From Scardovia wiggsiae F0424 (GTDB lineage: Bacteria > Actinomycetota > Actinomycetes > Actinomycetales > Bifidobacteriaceae): 64,000 bases of DNA. Of the stretch, positions 47,768 through 57,221 are shown in pieces (within the stretch, counting starts at the first letter, position 1; every line of letters begins with the position of its first letter). The notes beneath the pieces are model-generated. The model searched no databases, was not told where the DNA came from, and worked only from the letters and a program-made list of their open reading frames with translations. The stretch is taken from contig NZ_AKCI01000001.1 in assembly GCF_000269605.1 (NCBI RefSeq), positions 248,001 to 312,000 on the forward strand. The letters are read 5' to 3'. The position numbers were made by a program, and so were the translations under genes.

Positions 47768-49912
47768 GTGAGGGTCAATTTTACAAAAGTACTCAGCGCT
47801 CTTAATGCAGAGAACACAGTGATCGAAAAAAAGCTTGAAGATTGCCAGGACAGGATCAGCAGGCTTTCCAAACTTGCTTTGTCTGAGTACGGGCTGCAGG
47901 GCAAGGCATATACGGCTGTGGAGGATACCATACATTCGCGTGCGCCGTTTCTCCGTGCGCAGTGGAATGCCTGGGAGGCATTGAGAAACGGCAATTCATC
48001 CCATCTTGCAGCGATCAACAGGCTTCGGGGCCAGGGTATGCATGATGAAATCGATACCGACAAATTACTTGCACGGCTGTGGGAGTGTTACAGGCAGATA
48101 GCAAAATGCAGGGACTCGCAGAATGCTTTACTGGCACCAAAACCTGAGGTTAAGGCCGACTCTTCTATACGTCTGTCCCAGCTGACAGGGGGTTCGCTGA
48201 CGCTTTTGGAGCCGCTTAAAACCGGACTGCAGAAGCAGCTTGACCTTTTTTATCAGTATCAGCAGGCAGCAGCGTCATTTTATGCGGAAGCAGAGGCAAA
48301 AGTATCACTGCTGAAAGCTGCTAATGCTGATGCTGCGCTGCTTCTTTCCGGCGGGACTCCGCAGATGGAGTGGGTAGATGGTGTAGAGAGGGATTACGCC
48401 ATGCATCATACGGAAGATATCAAAAAATTTATGACTCCTGCACAATATAAAGCTCTTATGGCTGCGCTCGGCAGAAAAAAGGATGGAAGCATTGATCTGG
48501 AATCTTTAGATCCAAAGAAACTGTACAGTAATGGAAAGCTTAATGAAGATTTGTGGAAAGCCCTGTATGCGCTTCCCAAAGCATACATAACCGATGGGAT
48601 GGCTGCTGCGGGCGTCAGGGCGATAGAAGAAATGGCCCTCGGCACATACAACAACGATAATCCGGACTATAAAAGCATCCAGACAGTTTTGAAATGGGCA
48701 TTCCCCAGTGACGGAAAGACAACAAGCCATACCCCAGGTGTGCAGCCTGTTACTCATACAGGATTTTACGTACCGGGTTATGGGCATAAGAAAGGCCCAT
48801 TCTTATCTTGTATGGTTAAGGTTGCGGATGATTTAGTGCGGAGTGGGGATACCTCGAATTTGGATCTTGCCCCTCTACATTACAAAGGCAAAACTATATG
48901 TAAGGGAACATGGATGGATCTTGCTATGGTAGGCCAGATGTTGCGCATGGTTGATAGTATTAAACCTACCACTGACGGTGCTGGTGACATGAGTATTTGG
49001 ACAGTTAGTAATGTGGGGGATGAGGGGCTGCTTTTTAATATCAACTTTATTGGCCCCAAGTTTACTCGAACAAATAAACTTGCGGATCTCCAAAGGGTTC
49101 CTGTACGTATGGTTATTATGAAAAGCCAATCGTATATTTACTCTTATAACAAGCGTACTGACACTGTGAAATCAATGTGGCAGGATGCAAGTATAGTGGG
49201 GTCTTCTACTGCAGTGTCAAAGTTACTGCAGGATATGCAGAAAAATAATACTCTTGAAGATTACAGTTTTTGGTCTGGCGTAGGACAATGTGCTATGGAA
49301 GAAGTTGCTAAGAAAACTATCGGCTTTCTTATTGACAGGTTTCCTGGGATGTCGCTTGCGAGAAGCATCGCTATGGCAATTGATGAGAATGAAGACAAAA
49401 AAAAGTTAAATAAACTAAGGACAACAATTGACACGTACAGGGATATAGCCAATAGCAATCCTGCACTTATTCAAGAAGGTGTTTTTGCCTTTACGTTCAG
49501 CAATCTTTCCCTATCCCAGAATGATGCGGAAATCACAATTCCAAGCCACAGCATGTTCATTCCTAGCCAACAGCAGGAGATTAATTTACGTAGTGCTATC
49601 GCATGTTTCAATGCTATTCCTCGAGATTATTGCGTACCCAGTAGTAAGCCTCTTGATTATGATGATTTTATAAAAGGTATGGCTAAACCTCTGGCACTAG
49701 ATGGGTATGTGCCAGCTTTCCTTGATTGGTGTAAGCGTAATGCGGTTTTAGTGTATAAATATGATGTAGTGGATATTCATGGTGTGATGCATCATAGGGG
49801 CGATGAGGTTAAGGATATTCAGCATACTTCTAATTATAAATTTATTACTTGTAAGGATTCACGGTCTTTTTGTGATTATGAACTAAAATCTGATTTTGAG
49901 GCGGGGAGATAG
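47768..49912 (+). CDS. LXG-type polymorphic toxin-like protein, candidate type VII effector
   Basis: 714 residues from a GTG, six bases after AAAGAGG. Residues 1-200 are helical without a Sec signal and carry L-Q-G at 43-45 in the setting YGLQGKAYTAVEDTIHSRAP, matching the LXG domain that steers effectors to type VII secretion. YAEAE at 172-176 fits the YxxxE export motif. The middle (200-600) is novel to me, with a hydrophobic stretch near 515-540. Residues about 601-714 match the soluble part of the two membrane proteins encoded next, most closely from 647 (VPAFLDWC...SDFEAGR). From about 48.8 kb the DNA becomes distinctly A/T-rich. No known nuclease, ADP-ribosyltransferase or lipid II phosphatase motif is visible. 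Toxin activity is inference. Confidence 0.75.
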   Translation: MRVNFTKVLSALNAENTVIEKKLEDCQDRISRLSKLALSEYGLQGKAYTAVEDTIHSRAPFLRAQWNAWEALRNGNSSHLAAINRLRGQGMHDEIDTDKLLARLWECYRQIAKCRDSQNALLAPKPEVKADSSIRLSQLTGGSLTLLEPLKTGLQKQLDLFYQYQQAAASFYAEAEAKVSLLKAANADAALLLSGGTPQMEWVDGVERDYAMHHTEDIKKFMTPAQYKALMAALGRKKDGSIDLESLDPKKLYSNGKLNEDLWKALYALPKAYITDGMAAAGVRAIEEMALGTYNNDNPDYKSIQTVLKWAFPSDGKTTSHTPGVQPVTHTGFYVPGYGHKKGPFLSCMVKVADDLVRSGDTSNLDLAPLHYKGKTICKGTWMDLAMVGQMLRMVDSIKPTTDGAGDMSIWTVSNVGDEGLLFNINFIGPKFTRTNKLADLQRVPVRMVIMKSQSYIYSYNKRTDTVKSMWQDASIVGSSTAVSKLLQDMQKNNTLEDYSFWSGVGQCAMEEVAKKTIGFLIDRFPGMSLARSIAMAIDENEDKKKLNKLRTTIDTYRDIANSNPALIQEGVFAFTFSNLSLSQNDAEITIPSHSMFIPSQQQEINLRSAIACFNAIPRDYCVPSSKPLDYDDFIKGMAKPLALDGYVPAFLDWCKRNAVLVYKYDVVDIHGVMHHRGDEVKDIQHTSNYKFITCKDSRSFCDYELKSDFEAGR

Positions 49913-49914
49913 TT

Positions 49915-50562
49915 ATGGTAAGTCGGGGTGGTGGATCTTCTTTTTTGGATGACCGTGTGACCCGGTTGTGGTATGTTCGCAGGACTGTTGCCTTGATGGT
50001 GCTTTTTGCTATTATCCTTGGTATGGCTGGATATGCTGTGTATGGGTATTGTCAACGGCGTGAGCAGGAATATGTGTATTTTATTCGTAGTATGTCCAGT
50101 TATTATAGGGAGGGTATGGGTGAGGGGCGAGGCGGTATGTATGGTGAAGTGGTTAAGCCTGTCTCTGATGATTTTGTGAAGAACAGAGATGCTGGGGCGT
50201 GGTTTGGGGATCCGGTTAAGCCGGGTAAAGAGGGTGAGTTGAGGCATGTGATGGATATTTATAACGGTTTATATCCTGAAAAGAAGACTAATGTGGGGGA
50301 GTTCCGCAGGTATTATGGCAGTGACTGGCAGAAACATGTCAAAGAAAGCTTTGCTGGACAGTCAAACGTTCCACAGTTCGCCCACTGGTGTTACCAAAAA
50401 GCAGACCTGGTATACAAAAAAGATTATGGCAGTATAGAGCGTAGTTTCCATAAGGCAGGTTCAGCAGTTAAGGATCCTCCTTCTAACTATAGTTACTATA
50501 CAGGTGCTGACGGTAGATATGATTATTTTGAACTGAGATCTATGTTTGAAGCGGGGAGATAG
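49915..50562 (+). CDS. Single-pass membrane protein A sharing the effector's C-terminal module
   Basis: 215 residues. A basic/polar N-terminus with WYVRR leads to a membrane segment at about 23-45 (ALMVLFAIILGMAGYAVYGY) and a soluble outside part. From about residue 107 the outside part aligns with the effector C-terminus: VPQFAHWC.KADLVYK and the ending ELRSMFEAGR. Its last 45 residues differ most from the other two copies. The ATG is two bases after the effector's stop, and the ribosome site GGGGAGA lies inside the effector's final codons. Protein B downstream is a paralogue with long stretches identical in DNA. It may be an immunity protein, a membrane-bound decoy or a companion; I cannot decide from sequence. 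Confidence 0.8.
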   Translation: MVSRGGGSSFLDDRVTRLWYVRRTVALMVLFAIILGMAGYAVYGYCQRREQEYVYFIRSMSSYYREGMGEGRGGMYGEVVKPVSDDFVKNRDAGAWFGDPVKPGKEGELRHVMDIYNGLYPEKKTNVGEFRRYYGSDWQKHVKESFAGQSNVPQFAHWCYQKADLVYKKDYGSIERSFHKAGSAVKDPPSNYSYYTGADGRYDYFELRSMFEAGR

Positions 50563-50564
50563 GT

Positions 50565-51233
50565 ATGGGTGACAGGGATATCAAGGCCGTATCTGTAAAA
50601 GAGCCTTTGCCTCACAGTTGGTATGTTCGCAGGGCTATTGCTTTGATGGCGCTTTTTGCCATAATCCTTGGTATAGCTGGATACGCTGTGCACAGGTATT
50701 ATCAGCGGCGCGAGGAGGAACGTGAGTGGGAGCAGTTAAGGCTGGTTTATAATATGTCCAGTTATTATAGGGAGGATATGGGTGAGGGGCGAGGCGGTAT
50801 GTATGATAATGCAGCTAAGCCTGTATCTGAAAAGTTTAAAGAGCGTAAAGACCCTGATATGTGGTTTGAGGATCCGGTTAAGCCGGGTAAAGAGAGTGAG
50901 TTGAGGCATGTTATAAGTATTTACAACAGGCTGCATCCTAGGGAAATAACCAGTGTGGAAGAGTTCCGCAGGTATTATGGCCGTGACTGGCAGAAGCATG
51001 TCAAAGAAAGCTTTGCTGGGCAGTCAAACGTTCCACAGTTCGCCCACTGGTGTTACCAAGAAGCAGACCTAGTATACAAGTATGATATGCCAGATATTCA
51101 CGGAATAGTGCATCACAAGGGTGATAGGGTTGCTGATCTTCGAGGAATTTCTAATTATTATTTTATCCTTAACAAGGATTCGCAATCTTTTTATTATCTT
51201 GAGCTGAGATCTGACTTCGAGGCAGGGAAATAA
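50565..51233 (+). CDS. Single-pass membrane protein B, tandem paralogue of A
   Basis: 222 residues with the same plan as A: WYVRRAIALMALFAIILGIAG membrane segment (about 20-43), then MSSYYRE.MGEGRGGMY, FRRYYG.DWQKHVKESFAGQ and the shared module. Its C-terminal 65 residues (LVYKYDMPDIHGIVHHKGD to SDFEAGK) are closer to the LXG effector's tail than to A's tail, although its body is closer to A, so the module looks recombined. It is translated from an ATG two bases after A's stop, again using GGGGAGA from the preceding tail codons. Confidence 0.8.
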   Translation: MGDRDIKAVSVKEPLPHSWYVRRAIALMALFAIILGIAGYAVHRYYQRREEEREWEQLRLVYNMSSYYREDMGEGRGGMYDNAAKPVSEKFKERKDPDMWFEDPVKPGKESELRHVISIYNRLHPREITSVEEFRRYYGRDWQKHVKESFAGQSNVPQFAHWCYQEADLVYKYDMPDIHGIVHHKGDRVADLRGISNYYFILNKDSQSFYYLELRSDFEAGK

Positions 51234-51235
51234 TC

Positions 51236-51670
51236 ATGGACAGCAGTGATTACGCCAATATCCGCAGCCAGAGCCAGTTTGACAGCGCATATGCAGATAT
51301 CAGCAGGGAATTGCGTGCCCGGCGGGATGCGTTGGAGGAGCAGCGTTCCGCAGTAATCTCCGAATACAGCCGTATGGAGGAAAAGTGGCTGGAGGCCAAT
51401 AGCTGTGTAGCTGATACTGTGCGTTTCGTTAATGAGCTTGCCGCAGAGGGGCTGATAGATGAATATTTCAGCGGTGAAGCTGGCCTTTTGGAGTCACAGC
51501 GCTGTGCAGCATTCAGCGAGCTTGATGACATGGCGTATGCCCGTGACTGTGCCTTAAGGGAGATCGATGAAACATATGAAGCTTTTGAACGAGAATCCAT
51601 ACATAGGATCCATGAACTTGATGAGGCATATGGACGGTTCCGCAAGGAACGGTATAAAGGCCGAAGATAG
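51236..51670 (+). CDS. Helical coiled-coil protein, possible type VII effector partner
   Basis: 144 residues, almost entirely charged helix (Glu, Arg, Asp, Ala) with heptad-like spacing, no signal or membrane segment. YEAFE near residue 119 fits the YxxxD/E export motif. The ATG is two bases after protein B's stop. LXG effectors of Firmicutes are accompanied by small helical partners (DUF3130 and DUF3958 classes). This protein has the right character but I cannot assign it to either. Codon use returns towards that of the host here. Confidence 0.68.
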   Translation: MDSSDYANIRSQSQFDSAYADISRELRARRDALEEQRSAVISEYSRMEEKWLEANSCVADTVRFVNELAAEGLIDEYFSGEAGLLESQRCAAFSELDDMAYARDCALREIDETYEAFERESIHRIHELDEAYGRFRKERYKGRR

Positions 51671-51735
51671 TACGGCTTTCAGCAAAACCGGTAAATTATC
51701 CAATAGCGGCCAAAAACAGTAACGGAGGAGCCATT

Positions 51736-52062
51736 ATGACAGACGGGACGATCCAAACATCAGGGGAGGCCGCAGCAGTGACTGCAGAAATGAAAAAGGG
51801 GCTTGACGGCTATACGGATTTCTCCCCGGAAAAACTCAGAGAGGCGGATACCGTCAGCGGAGTAGAAAAGCATGATGACCCTGTATGCTCCGCTATAGTC
51901 GAAGGGCTGAAAGCGTTCAGGAATTTGGTTGAAAAGGATTCAGCCGCTGTTATCGAGACGGATAACAGGCTGCGTGAGGCAGACGCCGCAGCTGCCCGTG
52001 ACTTGAATAATAAGATCGGCGCTATTATGGGCAGTAAAGCGTCCAGCGCAGACCAGCAGTAA
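51736..52062 (+). CDS. Small WXG100/LXG-partner-like protein
   Basis: 108 residues behind GGAGGAG. Two predicted helices are separated by a non-helical stretch (YTDFSPEKLREADTVSGVEKHDD), with a polar C-terminus. No W-X-G is present, but size and layout resemble the small type VII secretion effectors/partners (SACOL2603 or DUF3130 type) that bind LXG proteins. It is the last gene of the cassette, 113 bases before hflX. Confidence 0.62.
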   Translation: MTDGTIQTSGEAAAVTAEMKKGLDGYTDFSPEKLREADTVSGVEKHDDPVCSAIVEGLKAFRNLVEKDSAAVIETDNRLREADAAAARDLNNKIGAIMGSKASSADQQ

Positions 52063-52174
52063 AAACAGAGGGAGAGTGCTGTGCCTTAAGGGAAATGCGG
52101 AAGCGGGATAAGTAGCAGGCGCAGGTAAACTTGTAGCCATAAGATACATATAGTGCGTAAAACTGAAAGGCGCA

Positions 52175-53803
52175 ATGACAGAAAACAGGAACAGGCAGCT
52201 TAATAAGTCAAAAGCGAGCTATAAGAGCACCAGGAAGGCGGGACGCCGTAATACTGATCTGGGCTCCGTGCTGGATAGCCAGTCGGAGATACTCCTTAAC
52301 AGTGCCCATGCGGGCAGCCGTTCCAACGGTGCTATTGCGCGCCAGCAGGATGATGAAGGCTGGAAAGAACGTGAAGGCCGCAACGAGCTGAAGCGCGTTA
52401 CAGGCCTTGGCGAATTGGAAGATGTCACGGAAGTCGAGTACAGGCGCATCAGGCTGGAGCGTGTTGTTCTGGTGGGGGTGTGGTCCAGCAGGGAAACAAC
52501 GCAGGCGCAGGCTGAAGAATCGCTCCGTGAGCTGGCGGCGCTTGCCAGGACAGCAGGAGCGCAGGTGATGGAAGGCGTGCTCCAGCACCGGTTCAAGCCT
52601 GACCCTGCTACTTATGTAGGCAAGGGCAAGGCGAATGAGATCGCTGCAATAGTGGCAGCAACAGATTCCGATACGATCATAGTTGATGCGGATCTGCCGC
52701 CCTCACAGAGGCGTGCTTTGGAAGATGTGGCCAAAGTCAAGGTAGTAGACAGGACAGCAGTTATCCTTGATATTTTTGCCCAGCACGCAACAAGCCGCGA
52801 AGGCAAGGCGCAGGTGGAGCTGGCCCAGCTGGAGTATATGCTCCCGCGGCTGCGCGGCTGGGGTGCAGCCCTGTCCCGGCAGGCCGGTGGGCAGTCTGCC
52901 GGAGCTAATGGCGGTATTGGCTCGCGCGGCCCGGGCGAAACGCAGATCGAACTTGACAGGCGTGTGATCCGCACACGTATGGCGCGCCTGCGCAGGCAGA
53001 TAGCCCGAATGGCCCCTGCACGCGATATCAAACGCGGGTCACGCCGCCGCAATTCATTGCCTACGGTAGCTGTGGTCGGCTATACCAATGCCGGCAAATC
53101 GTCGCTGATCAACCGCCTGACCCGTTCGCATGAACTGGTGGAGAACGCGCTGTTCGCAACGCTTGATACTGCTGTCCGTCATAGCGAAGCGGCAAACGGC
53201 AGGCGTTTTATGTATGTGGATACTGTAGGGTTTGTCCGCCAGCTGCCCACGCAGCTGATCGAAGCATTCAAATCTACGTTGGAGGAGGCTGCCGGGGCCA
53301 GTGTGATCATCCATGTTGTTGATGCTTCGCATCCCAACCCTTTCTCCCAGATTGACGCTGTTAATGATGTCCTGCAGGATATCCCGGGGATAGAGGGTAC
53401 CCCGGCGCTCATTGTGTTCAATAAAATAGACTGTATTGATGAGGCTGCCCTTCAGCGGCTGAAAAACCTGGTTCCTGATGCGTTCTTCATATCTGCACTG
53501 ACCGAGGAAGGCATAGACGCGCTGCGCAAAGCTGTAGAATCCAGACTTCCGCAGCCGGGTGTACATGTAGATGCCGTGATCCCCTATACCAGAGGGGATC
53601 TGGTTTCGCGGGCCAGGCAGTTCGGCAGTGTTGGACAGGTCGAATACGGTGATACAGGTATACATCTGACAGCAGATGTTGACAGCCGGCTTGCAGCCCA
53701 CATTGTTGCCAGCGCGGAAGTTGCAGCATCTGCCAACGGGGCATCCCATGATACAGCGGGAATATCTTCTGCAGATCATAGTGTTTCCGGCTTCGCAGGA
53801 TAA
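52175..53803 (+). CDS. hflX: GTPase HflX
   Basis: 542 residues. The N-terminal HflX domain has the glycine-rich nucleotide loop TYVGKGKANEIAAI and a helical hairpin (RQAGGQSAGANGGIGSRGPGE). The GTPase domain follows with G1 GYTNAGKSSL, G3 VDTVGF and G4 NKID. HflX binds the 50S ribosome and splits stalled ribosomes, including after heat shock. The start follows AAAGG. The first 90 residues are a basic extension seen in actinobacterial HflX. ldh lies downstream with its own leader of about 180 bases. Confidence 0.97.
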   Translation: MTENRNRQLNKSKASYKSTRKAGRRNTDLGSVLDSQSEILLNSAHAGSRSNGAIARQQDDEGWKEREGRNELKRVTGLGELEDVTEVEYRRIRLERVVLVGVWSSRETTQAQAEESLRELAALARTAGAQVMEGVLQHRFKPDPATYVGKGKANEIAAIVAATDSDTIIVDADLPPSQRRALEDVAKVKVVDRTAVILDIFAQHATSREGKAQVELAQLEYMLPRLRGWGAALSRQAGGQSAGANGGIGSRGPGETQIELDRRVIRTRMARLRRQIARMAPARDIKRGSRRRNSLPTVAVVGYTNAGKSSLINRLTRSHELVENALFATLDTAVRHSEAANGRRFMYVDTVGFVRQLPTQLIEAFKSTLEEAAGASVIIHVVDASHPNPFSQIDAVNDVLQDIPGIEGTPALIVFNKIDCIDEAALQRLKNLVPDAFFISALTEEGIDALRKAVESRLPQPGVHVDAVIPYTRGDLVSRARQFGSVGQVEYGDTGIHLTADVDSRLAAHIVASAEVAASANGASHDTAGISSADHSVSGFAG

Positions 53804-53939
53804 GGCAGGGCGGGAGCCTTTGTGCTCCATCCTGCGCGCCGGCTTACGCATTGCTGTCGTCATACTGAAGCGCTATAATTAGCACTGGTTCCGGTGTTGT
53901 GCCCAATGCAGTCCGTGTGTCACAAACCGCGGATTTTAA

Positions 53940-54947
<1,008 letters not shown>

Positions 54948-54998
54948 GCCTTCCTTCGGCCGGTAAAGACAGCCGGCCTGCTGCTGAAACGGATAACG

Positions 54999-55027
54999 GC
55001 CCGCTGCACGGTATGCAGCGGGCTGTT
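54999..55027 (+). terminator. Terminator hairpin after ldh
   Basis: GCCCGCTGCA pairs perfectly with TGCAGCGGGC around a five-base loop. The tail is only partly T-rich. A second hairpin, GGCCGG/CCGGCC, precedes it at 54958-54978. The right arm contains the ATG at 55013 that would start a longer version of the next gene. Confidence 0.7.
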
Positions 55028-55075
55028 CTGTATGCATTGGATATTTGTATGCAAGATAGGCATAAGATAGGCAGT

Positions 55076-55993
55076 ATGCCTGTGTATACAGAAGTACTTG
55101 ATAACCCTCATGCCGGGCGGATACATAAAGCAGCATCCCTGCTCCGGCAGAAAAACCGCAGGGAAACGCAGCGTTTCCTTGTTGAAGGCCCCCAGGGCGT
55201 GCGTGAGGCTGTACGGTATGCGCCTGATGGTGTGCTTGATGTGTATGCTGATGTATCTCTAAGCAGTGTGAATGGCGGCACGGTCCGGCAGATCATTGAA
55301 GATGCTGATGCTGCGGGTATTTATGTACACCTGTGCACCGGGAAAACCATATCTTTCATAAGCCCTGACAGCCAAGGGATACTTGCTGTTGTCGGCAGCT
55401 CTTCCGTCCTTACGGGGGCGGATCATTTCCTGCAGCCCGATCCGCAGCATGTCCATGCACACGGAGGCGGGTTCTATATTGCCTGCTGGGAGCTGCGCGA
55501 CCCCGGCAATGCCGGTACGATCATCCGTACTGCTGATGCGGCGGGCTGCGACGGTGTCATACTTATTGGCGACTGCGTAGATATCACTAACCCTAAAGTT
55601 GTGCGGTCAGCAGCGGGGTCGCTGTTCCATCTTCCAGTTGCCAGTATGGGCGAAAATGAGTTTTTCGATTTTGCCCGCAGCAATAGGATCACCGTTATTG
55701 CTGCAGATGCCTACGGTACGCCGGATAACCCTGTTGCGGAGCTGTCTGAAGCTGTCCATGCCGCTGATAGCAAGGGGTTCCCGTCTTCTGCCATCCTTTT
55801 CGGTAACGAGGCTCGGGGGCTGGAGGATACTATGATCAGCCGCTGTGATGCAGCGGTACGCATCCCCCTGTACGGCAAAGCCGAATCCCTGAATGTGGCG
55901 ATGAGCGTTTCTGTGATCGCGTATACGTATGCTATGGCGCGTCATGTCGCACTAGACGGGGATAATTATACTTCAGAATCCATTGAACAATGA
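55076..55993 (+). CDS. SpoU/TrmH-family RNA 2'-O-methyltransferase
   Basis: 305 residues from the ATG at 55076 (MPVYTEVLDNPHAGRIHKA). The upstream ATG at 55013 lies within the ldh terminator hairpin. An N-terminal substrate-binding domain (RRETQRFLVEGPQGVREAV) is followed by the SPOUT knot domain with the motifs LRDPGNAGTIIRTADAAG, ILFGNEARGL and IPLYGKAESLNVAMSVSV. It uses SAM to methylate ribose in rRNA or tRNA. In bifidobacteria a gene of this kind stands just upstream of pheS, as here. Confidence 0.93.
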   Translation: MPVYTEVLDNPHAGRIHKAASLLRQKNRRETQRFLVEGPQGVREAVRYAPDGVLDVYADVSLSSVNGGTVRQIIEDADAAGIYVHLCTGKTISFISPDSQGILAVVGSSSVLTGADHFLQPDPQHVHAHGGGFYIACWELRDPGNAGTIIRTADAAGCDGVILIGDCVDITNPKVVRSAAGSLFHLPVASMGENEFFDFARSNRITVIAADAYGTPDNPVAELSEAVHAADSKGFPSSAILFGNEARGLEDTMISRCDAAVRIPLYGKAESLNVAMSVSVIAYTYAMARHVALDGDNYTSESIEQ

Positions 55994-56098
55994 CGTCAGC
56001 GAACTTCCGTAGCTGCGCAGGCTGCTGCAGCAATTATGGCAGGGCTGGCGTTTTGTGTTTATGGACATGATGTAGAGTATGCAATGGAAAGGCGAGTC

Positions 56099-57166
56099 GT
56101 GTCAGAGGCTCTTGAATTTAATGCCGACAGAGTAACAGCTGCTGTGGATGAGGGTATCGGGAAAGTTACTAATGCTTCGGATCTGGATGAACTGTATGCT
56201 TTCCGTGCCCAGTATACCGGCGGTGCCTCTGAACTTGCACGCGCGAGCAGGGCGATAGGCGGGCTCAGCCCGGATCAGAAAAAAGATGCAGGCAAACTTA
56301 TCGGCAGACTCCGTGCTGATTTTGGCCGTGCTTATGGTGCGCGTGAAAATCAGCTTAAACAGGAGGAAGAGGAGAAAAAACTGGCCGCTGAAACAGTGGA
56401 CATGACACAGCCTGTACGCCGCCATCCCATAGGGGCCAGGCATCCGCTTCCTAAACTGCTTGAAGATGTTGAAGATTTCTTTGTTTCTATGGGGTGGCAG
56501 ATAGCAGAAGGGCCTGAGGTGGAAACGGAGTGGCATGATTTTGATGCGCTCAATTTTGGCCCTGACCATCCTGCGCGTCAGATGCAGGATACTTTCTATA
56601 TCAAGGGGAACCAGGCAAAAGATTCTGCCGGGTTTACCGGATCGAATATGGTCATGCGGACCCATACGTCCCCTGTGCAGGCGCGTTCCCTTCTCGAACG
56701 CGGCGTGCCTCTGTACATCGCATGCCCCGGCCGTGTATACAGGACGGATGAGCTTGACGCTACGCATACGCCGGTATTCCACCAGTGCGAGGCACTCGCG
56801 GTAGATAAGGGCCTCACCATGGCAGACCTGAAGGGGGTGCTTGACAAACTGGCTGTTGCGATGTTCGGCCCTGAGGCACGGACACGCCTGCGCCCGTCAT
56901 ACTTCCCCTTTACCGAGCCCAGCGCGGAGATGGATCTGTGGTTCCCCGACAAAAAAGGCGGGGCCGGCTGGATCGAATGGGGAGGCTGCGGTATGGTCAA
57001 TCCCAGGGTCCTGATGTCCGCCGGGATAGACCCTTCAGCCTATTCAGGTTTCGCATTCGGTGTCGGGATGGAGCGTACCCTGCTCCTGCGCCATGATATT
57101 GATGATATGCATGACCTGGTTGAGGGCGACCAGCGTTTCAGCCAGCAGTTCGTCATGGGCGAGTAG
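56099..57166 (+). CDS. pheS: Phenylalanyl-tRNA synthetase alpha subunit
   Basis: The GTG at 56099 (opening SEALEFNADRV after the initiator), six bases after GGAAAGG, is preferred. The ATG at 56036 would add 21 residues with no match to the family. The 355-residue protein has an N-terminal coiled coil that touches tRNA and class II catalytic motifs: GPEVETEWHDFDALNF, MRTHTSPVQAR (motif 2 region), FRPSY-type RLRPSYFPFTEPSAE and GFAFGVGMERTLLLRHDI (motif 3). It forms an alpha2-beta2 enzyme with PheT. Confidence 0.97.
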   Translation: MSEALEFNADRVTAAVDEGIGKVTNASDLDELYAFRAQYTGGASELARASRAIGGLSPDQKKDAGKLIGRLRADFGRAYGARENQLKQEEEEKKLAAETVDMTQPVRRHPIGARHPLPKLLEDVEDFFVSMGWQIAEGPEVETEWHDFDALNFGPDHPARQMQDTFYIKGNQAKDSAGFTGSNMVMRTHTSPVQARSLLERGVPLYIACPGRVYRTDELDATHTPVFHQCEALAVDKGLTMADLKGVLDKLAVAMFGPEARTRLRPSYFPFTEPSAEMDLWFPDKKGGAGWIEWGGCGMVNPRVLMSAGIDPSAYSGFAFGVGMERTLLLRHDIDDMHDLVEGDQRFSQQFVMGE

Positions 57167-57221
57167 GCGTTTTGCACAGGTAAACATAAAGTAAGCAGTA
57201 TGATCGTTAGGGAGTAGTCAA

